In this document: positions 1 through 5,904 of the stretch, one piece after another
Position numbering within the stretch: the stretch's first letter is position 1
Layout: the number at the start of each line of letters is the position of its first letter
Assembly (NCBI GenBank): GCA_035275625.1
Contig: DATEMK010000200.1
Location: 1 to 7,628, forward strand
Direction of reading: 5' to 3'
Length of the DNA stretch: 7,628 nucleotides
Source of the DNA: DATEMK01 sp035275625
GTDB taxonomy: Bacteria; Bacteroidota; Bacteroidia; AKYH767-A; OLB10
Made by a program: the position numbers and the translations under genes
The notes under the pieces: model-generated
What the model was told of the DNA's origin: nothing
Databases searched by the model: none
What the model saw: only the letters and a program-made list of their open reading frames with translations

Positions 1-1147
1 GGTATAGGTAAACTCCGCTGCGCACATAGGGATCACGCCAGAGCATTTCTTCCAGGCCGCCTTCTTCACCGATAGAAAGCAGGATGGGGGTGAAAATGTT
101 GCTCAATGCATGTGAGGCAGTGCGGGCAACGCGGGATGCAATGTTAGGAACGCAGTAATGAATGACTCCGTATTTTTTGAAAACAGGATTGGTATGGTTG
201 GTGACTTCTGATGTTTCGAAACAGCCGCCCTGGTCAATGCTCACATCAATGATGACACTTCCGTTCTGCATTTCGCGCACCATGTCTTCGGTAACGACAA
301 CGGGAGTGCGGCCGTCTTTGGCAGGAAGCGCCCCGATAACCACATCGGCAGAGCGCAATGCTTTGAGCAAGGTAGCCGGGTTTAATGTAGAAGTATAAAT
401 CCTTCGTCCGAGATTTTGCTGAATGCGCCTGAGCTTATAAATTGAATTTTCAAAAATGCGAACTCTTGCACCGAGGCCTATTGCAGCACGGGCAGCGTAT
501 TCACCCACCGTTCCGGCTCCGAGTATTAAGACCTCAGAAGGAGGAATGCCGGTGATGCCCCCGAGAATTTCACCTCTCCCGGCAGTTGCATTGCTTAATA
601 ATTCTGCACCCACGAGGATGGAAGCCATTCCAACAATTTCACTCATGGTTTGTATGACGGGAAAAACAAGCGTTTCATCTTTTATATATTCATACGCAAG
701 GGCAGTTATTTTTTTTGAGCTGAGCTTCATCACATATTCCTTACTCTGCATGGTGATTTGCAGGATTGATATGAGGGTTTGTTTTTCCTGTACGTATTCA
801 AGCTCCTGTGGCGAGAGCGGGGCAACTTTTAAAACAAGATCGGCTTTATACACTTCGCCAGGAGAGTAAACTATCTCGGCACCGGCTTCACTGTAGTCGG
901 TATCGGTAAAGCTTGCATTGTTCCCGGCCCCTGTTTCAACAATGATCTGGTGGCCATTATTGATGAGCAATGCAACGGAATCAGGAACGAGGGCAATGCG
1001 GTTTTCCTGGAAAGAAATTTCTTTTGGAATGCCGATAAAAAGTTTTTTTTCTTCTTTTTTCACTTCCAGCATGCTTTCTTTAGGCATTAGCACGCCTTGG
1101 GCTGCAAGCTCACTCAAACCCGCTTGTGAGAGTGAAGGTTTATTCAT
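1..1147 (-). CDS. ald: Alanine dehydrogenase-like protein, C-terminus cut by the window edge
   Basis: Member of the alanine dehydrogenase / NAD(P) transhydrogenase alpha family; the expected reaction is NAD-dependent oxidative deamination of L-alanine to pyruvate in the cytoplasm. I read 382 codons from the ATG at 1147 with no stop before the edge; the family is near 400 residues, so roughly 20 are missing. An extension of about 35 residues precedes the usual first motif IGIPKEI (38-44). Visible: ENRIALVP with Arg50, DLVLKVAPL with Lys107, Rossmann loop GAGTVG (210-215), and IDQGG with Asp305. Arg50, Lys107 and Asp305 align with classical Ald active-site residues, but the position of the classical catalytic His is Gln130 (SILQIT), and the usual NMPGAVP segment reads VPNIASRVA (333-341). 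This matches my recollection of a divergent Bacteroidota subfamily, so the substrate is less certain than the family. The start overlaps the tsaE stop (ATGA), suggesting translational coupling. Confidence 0.88.
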   Translation of the reverse strand, partial: MNKPSLSQAGLSELAAQGVLMPKESMLEVKKEEKKLFIGIPKEISFQENRIALVPDSVALLINNGHQIIVETGAGNNASFTDTDYSEAGAEIVYSPGEVYKADLVLKVAPLSPQELEYVQEKQTLISILQITMQSKEYVMKLSSKKITALAYEYIKDETLVFPVIQTMSEIVGMASILVGAELLSNATAGRGEILGGITGIPPSEVLILGAGTVGEYAARAAIGLGARVRIFENSIYKLRRIQQNLGRRIYTSTLNPATLLKALRSADVVIGALPAKDGRTPVVVTEDMVREMQNGSVIIDVSIDQGGCFETSEVTNHTNPVFKKYGVIHYCVPNIASRVARTASHALSNIFTPILLSIGEEGGLEEMLWRDPYVRSGVYLY

Positions 1148-1560
1148 ACAGTTAGTTTTAAGTACCGTGCTCCATTCTCTTCTGAAATATGAATTTCAGC
1201 ACGGTTACCAGGTAAAAGGTTTTTTATTTTTTCGGGCCATTCGATGAAACAATAGTTGCCGTTAAAGAGGAAATTTTCATAACCCAGGTCGAATGCTTCG
1301 CTTTCTGAATTGATCCTGTAAAAATCAAAATGATAAACGGGCTTGTTGCCGGATGCATATTCATTCATGATTGCAAAGGTCGGGCTGGTAACGGAATCAG
1401 TTACGTTTAGTTTTTTGCAAAGAGATTTTATCAATGTTGTTTTACCGGCTCCCATTACTCCATAAACTGCCACAATTTTAAAGTCGCCCAATTTACTTAA
1501 AATTTTTTCTGCAATTTCATCAAGTCCCTCTAAACTTTTACATTCAAAAATAAAATCCAT
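1144..1560 (-). CDS. tsaE: tRNA t6A37 biosynthesis ATPase TsaE
   Basis: P-loop ATPase of the TsaB-TsaD-TsaE complex, which transfers threonylcarbamoyl to A37 of ANN-decoding tRNAs in the cytoplasm; TsaE (YjeE) drives complex turnover by ATP hydrolysis. The 138-residue length is normal for the family. Motifs in order: Walker A GVMGAGKT (34-41), the family signature TSPTF (58-62), HFDFYRI (77-83), and EWPE (107-110) near the C-terminus. The first Met is the only sensible start: the next in-frame Met lies inside the Walker A loop. No Shine-Dalgarno sequence is visible; the start codon sits 10 bp from a long heptamer tandem repeat, so its mRNA leader is either repeat-derived or extremely short. 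The stop overlaps the ald start by 4 nt, so the two genes are probably one transcript. Confidence 0.96.
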   Translation of the reverse strand: MDFIFECKSLEGLDEIAEKILSKLGDFKIVAVYGVMGAGKTTLIKSLCKKLNVTDSVTSPTFAIMNEYASGNKPVYHFDFYRINSESEAFDLGYENFLFNGNYCFIEWPEKIKNLLPGNRAEIHISEENGARYLKLTV

Positions 1561-1570
1561 TACTATTAAT

Positions 1571-1794
1571 CATTGGTCATTGGTCATTGGTCATTGGTCA
1601 TTAGTCATTGGTCATTAGTCATTGGTCATTGGTCATTAGTCATTAGTCATTGGTCATTAGTCATTGGTCATTGGTCATTGGTCATTGGTCATTAGTCATT
1701 GGTCATTGGTCATTGGTCATTAGTCATTGGTCATTGGTCATTGGTCATTGGTCATTAGTCATTGGTCATTGGTCATTGGTCATTGGTTATTGGT
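1571..1794. repeat. Heptamer tandem array, 32 units of CATTGGT/CATTAGT
   Basis: There are 32 contiguous 7-bp units in perfect register. Units 1-31 are CATTGGT or CATTAGT and unit 32 is TATTGGT. The A variant occupies units 5, 7, 10, 11, 13, 18, 22 and 27; no other base varies in units 1-31. A decayed unit (TATTAAT, 1564-1570) lies on the tsaE side. There are no spacers, so this is not a CRISPR array. Read on the minus strand the unit is ACCAATG/ACTAATG, giving 31 ATG triplets. The array lies entirely between porX and tsaE. Heptameric intergenic arrays are known in other bacteria, notably the STRR repeats of heterocystous cyanobacteria; a function here is not established. Confidence 0.97.
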
Positions 1795-1958
1795 CCGAAG
1801 TCCGGTGACTAATTACTCCGCTTAATAAGATAAACCCCAATCAAATTTTCCATCTCTTACGGGACGGAATAGAATTAATCGCTCACGAATTTACAAAAAA
1901 TAAATTAACGGGGATTGGAAAATGTTTTTTTGCTTAGAGGGCTTTCGCACACCCCTGA

Positions 1959-1973
1959 TCCGCCTTAGGCAGA
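1959..1973. repeat. Degenerate copy of short palindrome TCCGCCTTAGGCAGA
   Basis: A 15-bp copy of the motif TCCGCCTWAGGCGGA with one mismatch in the right half, located inside the left arm of the larger inverted repeat. The same motif recurs at 2032 (degenerate) and at 3913 (perfect), so this appears to be a dispersed intergenic palindrome family in this genome. Confidence 0.6.
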
Positions 1974-2031
1974 GGACCACCGCGCACCCGTACCTAAATG
2001 GAACCTACACTCAACCTTACTGCGATAGTTC

Positions 2032-2046
2032 TCCGCCTTAAGCGGA
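2032..2046. repeat. Degenerate copy of short palindrome TCCGCCTTAAGCGGA
   Basis: The second copy of the dispersed palindrome, in the right arm of the larger inverted repeat and about 30 bp past the porX stop codon. TCCGC pairs with GCGGA around CTTAA. No T-run follows on the minus strand, so it does not look like a standard intrinsic terminator for porX. Confidence 0.6.
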
Positions 2047-2076
2047 TCGGGTGTTGAACAGGCCTTAGTTTACTCT

Positions 2077-3633
2077 TTATTTTGTTGTAAGGCTGATAAT
2101 GGGAATGATCATTTCCTCGGGAGAAATTCCTCCGTGCTGAAATGTATTCTTGTAGTGGTTCACATAGAAATTAAAATTATTCGGGTAAGCGAAAAATTTA
2201 TCATGCTTGACAAAAACATACGTCTGGCTGACGTTCAGTTTGGGAAGAAATGCATCAGCAGGATTTCTTATTTCCAGCACATCCTTTTTTTCATAAGCAA
2301 GATTTTTTCCCTGCTTATAGCGAAGATTAGTATTGGTATTTCTGTCGCCTATAATTTTTGAAGGCTCCTTTACACGAATGGTTCCGTGATCGGTAGTAAT
2401 TACCAGCCTTACTTTCTTTTCTGAAATTCTTTTTAATGCTTCCAGCAAAGGAGAATGTTCAAACCATGACAAGGTAATGGAACGATATGCCGATTCATCT
2501 TCAGCAAGTTCGCGTATCACCTGCATTTCAGTACGGGCGTGCGAAAGCATGTCCACGAAATTGTAAACAATCACATTGAGCTTGTTTGAAAACATGTTCG
2601 GAATATGATCAATTAAATTTTTTCCTCCTTCAATATTGGTAACTTTTGTGTAAGAGTGTTTGTAAGTCTTTTTAAACCGCTGCAGCTGATCTGTGAGAAA
2701 AGCATCTTCGTGCAAATTTTTTCCGCCTTCCTCATCATCATTGAACCACTTGTCAGGAAATCTTTTTTCAATTTCAGATGGCATTAGACCTGCGAAAATT
2801 GCGTTACGCGCATATTGTGTTGCAGTGGGAAGAATACTGTAATAGGTGTCTTCTTCAACAACCCTGAAATAATTAGTCAGCACGGGAGCAATCACCTTCC
2901 ACTGGTCATATCTCAGGTTATCAATCAGCACAAAAAAGACCGGATCTTCACTTCCGTCAATGAGGGGAAATATTTTTTTCTTGAAAAGCTGGTGCGAAAG
3001 GGTAGGAGCATTGTCTTCAGGATTTTTTAACCATTTCAGATAATTCGATTCCACAAAACGGCTGAACTGCAGGTTGGCTTCATTCTTTTGCATGGTTAAA
3101 ATTTCATACATGCCTTCGTCTTTTGATTTCTCCAATTCCAGCTCCCAGTAAATAAGCTTCTTATAAATCTCCGCCCATTCTTTATGATTCATCTTGTCAT
3201 TGAGCGCCATTCCTATATTCCGGAATTCCTGCTGGTAAACTGAATTTGATTTTTCGCTGATCAGCCTTTTATTATCAAGATTCTTTTTTATGGAGAGTAA
3301 AATTTGATTCGGATTCACCGGCTTGATGAGGTAATCTGCAATCTTAGATCCGATGGCATCTTCCATAATCTGCTCTTCTTCACTTTTAGTAATCATCACT
3401 ACCGGAAGCTCAGGATGCGTGTTTTTTATTTTCACAAGAGTTTCCAAACCCGACATGCCGGGCATGTTTTCGTCAAGAAAAACAATTTCAAAATTTTGTT
3501 TGTTGATTAATTCAAGTGCATCGTGTCCGTTAGTTGCTGTTGTTACATCATAGCCTTTATCCTGTAAGAAAAGAATATGAGGTTTTAATAAATCTATTTC
3601 ATCATCTGTCCATAAAATGCTTAGTCTGTCCAT
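2077..3633 (-). CDS. porX: PorX: response regulator with PglZ / alkaline-phosphatase-fold domain (T9SS control)
   Basis: Cytoplasmic response regulator of the PorX-PorY system, which controls the type IX secretion system in Bacteroidota; in Porphyromonas gingivalis PorX is also a zinc-dependent phosphodiesterase acting on nucleotides. At 518 residues it is full length. The receiver domain (about 1-120) has the acidic pair Asp10-Asp11, phosphoacceptor Asp54 (FLDENMPG), Thr82 and Lys104 (LIKP), all intact. A helical linker (about 125-225) leads to the PglZ domain, whose apparent metal and nucleophile positions are all present: Asp238 (LIDNLRYDQW), the Thr270/Thr272 segment (LPTATQYARN), Asp361 and His365 (VDMLSHAR), Asp415-His416 (TTDHGT) and His500 (FQHGG). 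It should therefore be competent both for phosphorylation and for catalysis. It has no DNA-binding domain. It is divergent from the HD gene; no PorY kinase gene is in the window. No Shine-Dalgarno sequence precedes the start; the leader is A-rich. Confidence 0.96.
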   Translation of the reverse strand: MDRLSILWTDDEIDLLKPHILFLQDKGYDVTTATNGHDALELINKQNFEIVFLDENMPGMSGLETLVKIKNTHPELPVVMITKSEEEQIMEDAIGSKIADYLIKPVNPNQILLSIKKNLDNKRLISEKSNSVYQQEFRNIGMALNDKMNHKEWAEIYKKLIYWELELEKSKDEGMYEILTMQKNEANLQFSRFVESNYLKWLKNPEDNAPTLSHQLFKKKIFPLIDGSEDPVFFVLIDNLRYDQWKVIAPVLTNYFRVVEEDTYYSILPTATQYARNAIFAGLMPSEIEKRFPDKWFNDDEEGGKNLHEDAFLTDQLQRFKKTYKHSYTKVTNIEGGKNLIDHIPNMFSNKLNVIVYNFVDMLSHARTEMQVIRELAEDESAYRSITLSWFEHSPLLEALKRISEKKVRLVITTDHGTIRVKEPSKIIGDRNTNTNLRYKQGKNLAYEKKDVLEIRNPADAFLPKLNVSQTYVFVKHDKFFAYPNNFNFYVNHYKNTFQHGGISPEEMIIPIISLTTK

Positions 3634-3796
3634 ATTTGTTTTATTTTTATCGCTTTAATATTTAAATGCAATGATACAACTGCTGTTGTCCGAAAAATGT
3701 TAAAAATTTGCCAAATCTTTTTATCTTAATTAATCTTTCATATTCATAAAGGTAATCTTTTTGCGGACATAACGGAATTGAAAAAGAAAAAGTGTG

Positions 3797-3884
3797 TTGT
3801 TAAATTGTTAAATTGCTAAATTGTTATATTGTTGTATTGTTGAATTGTTATATTGTTATATTGTTGTATTATTATATTGCTGAA
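3797..3884. repeat. Degenerate octamer tandem array, 11 units, consensus TTGTTRWA
   Basis: Eleven contiguous 8-bp units in register: TTGTTAAA twice, TTGCTAAA, TTGTTATA, TTGTTGTA, TTGTTGAA, TTGTTATA twice, TTGTTGTA, TTATTATA and TTGCTGAA. A twelfth segment (3885-3892) has lost the pattern. Variation is concentrated at positions 6 and 7 of the unit. The array ends 58 bp before the HD start codon and lies about 160 bp from the porX start codon. It differs in unit length and sequence from the heptamer array. Confidence 0.85.
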
Positions 3885-3912
3885 TTATCTTCTGCTGACA
3901 TTCGTAAATTCG

Positions 3913-3927
3913 TCCGCCTAAGGCGGA
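3913..3927. repeat. Perfect palindrome TCCGCCTAAGGCGGA upstream of the HD gene
   Basis: The two 7-bp arms are perfect complements around a single central A. In RNA a 6-bp GC-rich stem (UCCGCC/GGCGGA) with a UAA loop is the likely form. It ends 15 nt before the HD-gene ATG, so if transcribed it would sit at the position where an initiating ribosome binds. It is the perfect member of the family whose degenerate copies lie at 1959 and 2032. It could be a protein-binding site, a leader hairpin or a neutral dispersed repeat. Confidence 0.75.
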
Positions 3928-3942
3928 TTCGTTGATCTGACC

Positions 3943-5187
3943 ATGAAGAAAAAAATTTTTAATGATCCTGTTTACGGATTCATCACCATTCCAAATCAAA
4001 TAATTCTTGATTTACTGGACCATCCTTATTTTCACAGGTTGACGCGAATCCGGCAATTAGGATTGACTTATCTTGTTTACCCGGGCGCCCTGCACACGCG
4101 GTTTCATCATGCTTTGGGCGCTTTGCACTTGATGACCCAGGCAATTGAAACGCTTCGGTCAAAGGAAGCAGAAATAACTGCTGAAGAAGCAGAAGCAGGT
4201 TGTATTGCTGTTTTATTGCACGACATCGGGCACGGGCCTTTTTCACACGCGCTCGAAAATGTAATCATTGAAGGCGCAAGCCATGAAACGTTAACCGGGT
4301 TATTTTTAGAAAAACTGAACAATGATTTTAACGGACGGCTTTCAATGGCAATAAAAATATTTAACGATCAGTATCCGAAAAAATTTTTGCACCAGCTCGT
4401 TTCCAGCCAGCTTGATATGGACAGGCTGGATTACCTGAACCGTGACAGTTTCTTTTCAGGTGTTTCAGAAGGGGTGGTGAGCAATGACCGGATTATTAAA
4501 ATGCTGAATGTGCATAATGATGAATTGGTGGTTGAAGCAAAAGGAATTTATTCCATTGAAAAATTTTTAATTGCCCGCAGGCTCATGTACTGGCAGGTGT
4601 ACCTGCACAAAACAGTTCTTGCTGCCGAACAAATGCTGGTGAAAATAATTAACCGTGCAAAATATCTTTCTCAAAAAGGGGAAAATTTATTTGCCACTCC
4701 TGAATTTTCTTTTTTTCTTGTGAACAATATTTCTAAAGAAGACCTTTTGAAAAGAAAAGAAGTGCTGCATCATTTCTCACTGATTGATGACTTTGACATT
4801 TTTGCTTCCATAAAAGCATGGATTGGTTCAAAAGATAAAATTCTTTCTGAACTATGCCGGATGTTAATCAACCGGAAACTGTATAAAATTCGCCTGCAGA
4901 ATGATCCCTTTGAAGAGAGCCTGGTAAATACAATCCGGGATATTGCAAAAAAGAAATTTAATCTGGAGGATGATGAAGTAGACTATTACGCATTTTCAGG
5001 CAGCATTACCAACAGCGCATATTCATCCAGTGAACAAATCAATATTCTTTTTAATCCCGACAGCTACCGTGAGGAAAAAATAATGGACATCGCTGATGCT
5101 TCTGATCTTCCCAATATTTCTGTTATGTCAACAACAGTCAGAAAATATTTTTTGTGCGGAGTGAAGGAAGTTATGAATGCCCTTTAA
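3943..5187 (+). CDS. HD-domain phosphohydrolase (SAMHD1/dGTPase-like, COG1078 type)
   Basis: Cytoplasmic metal-dependent phosphohydrolase of the HD superfamily; close relatives include dNTP triphosphohydrolases, but the substrate of the Bacteroidota members is not something I can state. At 414 residues it has the usual length, and it opens with the typical KIFNDPVYGFI motif. The metal-binding set appears complete: His56 (RFHHALG), His93-Asp94 (LLHDIGHGPFSH) and Asp160 (QLDMDRLDYL). RIRQLGL (35-41) and the extended LDMDRLDYLNRDSFFSG segment (157-173) are also typical of SAMHD1-like proteins. The C-terminal half (about 230-414) is less diagnostic. The frame stays open upstream, but the ATG at 3943 gives the expected N-terminus. 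It is the only plus-strand gene in the window and is transcribed on its own, with no Shine-Dalgarno sequence and a palindrome 15 nt upstream. Confidence 0.9.
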   Translation: MKKKIFNDPVYGFITIPNQIILDLLDHPYFHRLTRIRQLGLTYLVYPGALHTRFHHALGALHLMTQAIETLRSKEAEITAEEAEAGCIAVLLHDIGHGPFSHALENVIIEGASHETLTGLFLEKLNNDFNGRLSMAIKIFNDQYPKKFLHQLVSSQLDMDRLDYLNRDSFFSGVSEGVVSNDRIIKMLNVHNDELVVEAKGIYSIEKFLIARRLMYWQVYLHKTVLAAEQMLVKIINRAKYLSQKGENLFATPEFSFFLVNNISKEDLLKRKEVLHHFSLIDDFDIFASIKAWIGSKDKILSELCRMLINRKLYKIRLQNDPFEESLVNTIRDIAKKKFNLEDDEVDYYAFSGSITNSAYSSSEQINILFNPDSYREEKIMDIADASDLPNISVMSTTVRKYFLCGVKEVMNAL

Positions 5188-5197
5188 CCTGGTACAG

Positions 5198-5235
5198 TTT
5201 TTTTTTCAGCAGGCGAAAAAAGCATATTTTTTTTT
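5198..5235 (+). terminator. Possible terminator between convergent HD and DUF4159 genes
   Basis: The 47-bp convergent spacer contains a T9 run, an AGCAGGC loop flanked by TTTTTTC and GAAAAAA (7-bp stem, 5201-5207 with 5215-5221), then a second T-run at 5227-5235. The symmetry could serve both strands, but the stem is almost all A-T pairs and therefore weak. The call rests on position and T-runs more than on stem strength. Confidence 0.35.
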
Positions 5236-5900
5236 CAGTTATTAAAAACATACTGGATCATGTTTGCTCCCATGCGCAATGCCTTTTGATGAGCCTCAGG
5301 AGAATCTTTATGCACTTCAGCGTCTTCCCATCCGTCACCTAAATCACATTCAAAATCATAAAAGCAAACCAATCTTCCCTGCCAGATTAAACCAAATCCC
5401 TGCGCTGGTTTTCCTTCGTGCTCATGAACCTTTGGCGGTCCGTTTGTAAAATCATATTTCTGGTGGTAGATCGGGTGATCAAAAGGCAACTCAACAAAAT
5501 CCAGTTCAGGAAAAACTTTTTTCATCTGCGGACGAATGAATTTATCCAGGCCATAATTATCAGAGATATGCAGAAATCCTCCGCCCGTTAAATAGTTTCT
5601 TAAATTTTGTGCCTCCTGTACAGAGAACACCACGTTACCATGTCCTGTCATGTGTACAAACGGATAATTAAATAATTCAGGATTGCCCGCTTCCACAATT
5701 CCCTGGTCGGAATTAATATTTGTATTGAGATTCTGGTTGCAGAACCGGATTAAATTTTTTAGCGATGTTTCAAGATTTGCATACCAGTCGCCACCGCCAT
5801 TATATTTTAGCAACCCGATTTTATAAGAAGGTTCAGCTGGTGTAAATGATGAAAAAATAAAAAACAAACAAATAAATACCGGTAAAAATATTTTTTTCAT
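5235..5900 (-). CDS. Secreted DUF4159-domain protein
   Basis: Protein of unknown function in the DUF4159 family, 221 residues. The N-terminus is a clear Sec signal peptide: MKK, a hydrophobic core at about 5-18 (FLPVFICLFFIFSS), then a TPAEP segment where cleavage is likely near residue 22. Cys11 is inside the core and is not a lipobox, so a periplasmic or exported soluble protein is more likely than a lipoprotein. DUF4159 is thought to have a glutamine-amidotransferase-like fold; here the core holds FVHMTGHGNVVFS (81-93), LTGGGFLHISDN (104-115), and a Gly/Asp-rich segment with DLGDGWED (186-193). The C-terminus has no T9SS sorting domain. The gene starts 4 nt after the rsmE stop, so the two are co-transcribed; the HD gene converges from the other side. 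No enzymatic role can be claimed. Confidence 0.85.
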   Translation of the reverse strand: MKKIFLPVFICLFFIFSSFTPAEPSYKIGLLKYNGGGDWYANLETSLKNLIRFCNQNLNTNINSDQGIVEAGNPELFNYPFVHMTGHGNVVFSVQEAQNLRNYLTGGGFLHISDNYGLDKFIRPQMKKVFPELDFVELPFDHPIYHQKYDFTNGPPKVHEHEGKPAQGFGLIWQGRLVCFYDFECDLGDGWEDAEVHKDSPEAHQKALRMGANMIQYVFNN

Positions 5901-5904
5901 TTTA

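Larger units (their letters stand above)
1949..2054. repeat. Imperfect long inverted repeat with GC-rich arms
   Basis: The left arm (1949-1977) reads ACACCCCTGATCCGC, then CTTAGGCAGAGGAC. The reverse complement of the right arm (2028-2054) reads ACACCCGATCCGC, then TTAAGGCGGAGAAC. By eye about 23 of 29 aligned positions agree, with one 2-base gap, around a central stretch of about 50 bp. Each arm also contains a degenerate copy of the short palindrome TCCGCCTWAGGCGGA. It could be a small non-autonomous element, a decayed repeat, or a structured end for the porX transcript; there is no transposase and I could not identify a target-site duplication. Confidence 0.55.
1795..2076. other. Rest of the porX-tsaE spacer, no gene seen
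   Basis: Together with the heptamer array this makes a 516-bp gap between two genes pointing the same way. I find no open reading frame worth calling, no tRNA or other recognisable RNA, and no clear Bacteroidota promoter (TAnnTTTG with an upstream TTTG) for tsaE. The part nearest porX (about 1940-2060) is visibly richer in G+C than the AT-rich spacers elsewhere and contains an imperfect inverted repeat. The part nearer the array has a weaker complementarity, TTTTCCA near 1845 against TGGAAAA near 1917. The porX transcript probably ends somewhere here, but no hairpin with a following T-run is evident. Confidence 0.6.
3634..3942. other. Divergent porX / HD-gene spacer
   Basis: This 309-bp AT-rich spacer must contain the promoters of both divergent genes. 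No small gene or RNA is recognisable. It holds an octamer array (3797-3884), a perfect GC-rich palindrome (3913-3927), and a distant inverted hexamer pair TGTCCG (about 3687-3692) / CGGACA (about 3763-3768) that may be chance. Partial matches to the Bacteroidota -7 element TAnnTTTG exist on the porX strand, for example TACCTTTA and TATCATTG, but neither has a convincing -33 partner, so I do not annotate a promoter. Confidence 0.6.

Noticed and set aside
162..1247. Plus-strand open frames at 162-398, 456-869 and 918-1247
   Set aside because: They lie antisense to ald, a clearly recognised gene, have no family-like motifs and are shadows.
1571..1794. CRISPR array
   Set aside because: The units are 7 bp, contiguous and without spacers, and no cas gene is present; it is a simple tandem repeat.
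1920..2060. A tRNA or known structured RNA in the GC-rich part of the porX-tsaE spacer
   Set aside because: No T-loop consensus, no acceptor-stem pairing and no recognisable riboswitch core; the only structure is the inverted repeat.
3634..3796. Specific promoter for porX
   Set aside because: Seven-of-eight-type matches such as TATCATTG and TACCTTTA occur on the minus strand but lack a convincing -33 TTTG at normal spacing, and such matches are frequent in AT-rich DNA.
3983..4322. Minus-strand open frames inside the HD gene
   Set aside because: The HD gene has intact conserved motifs across this stretch; the antisense frames are low-quality and overlap each other.
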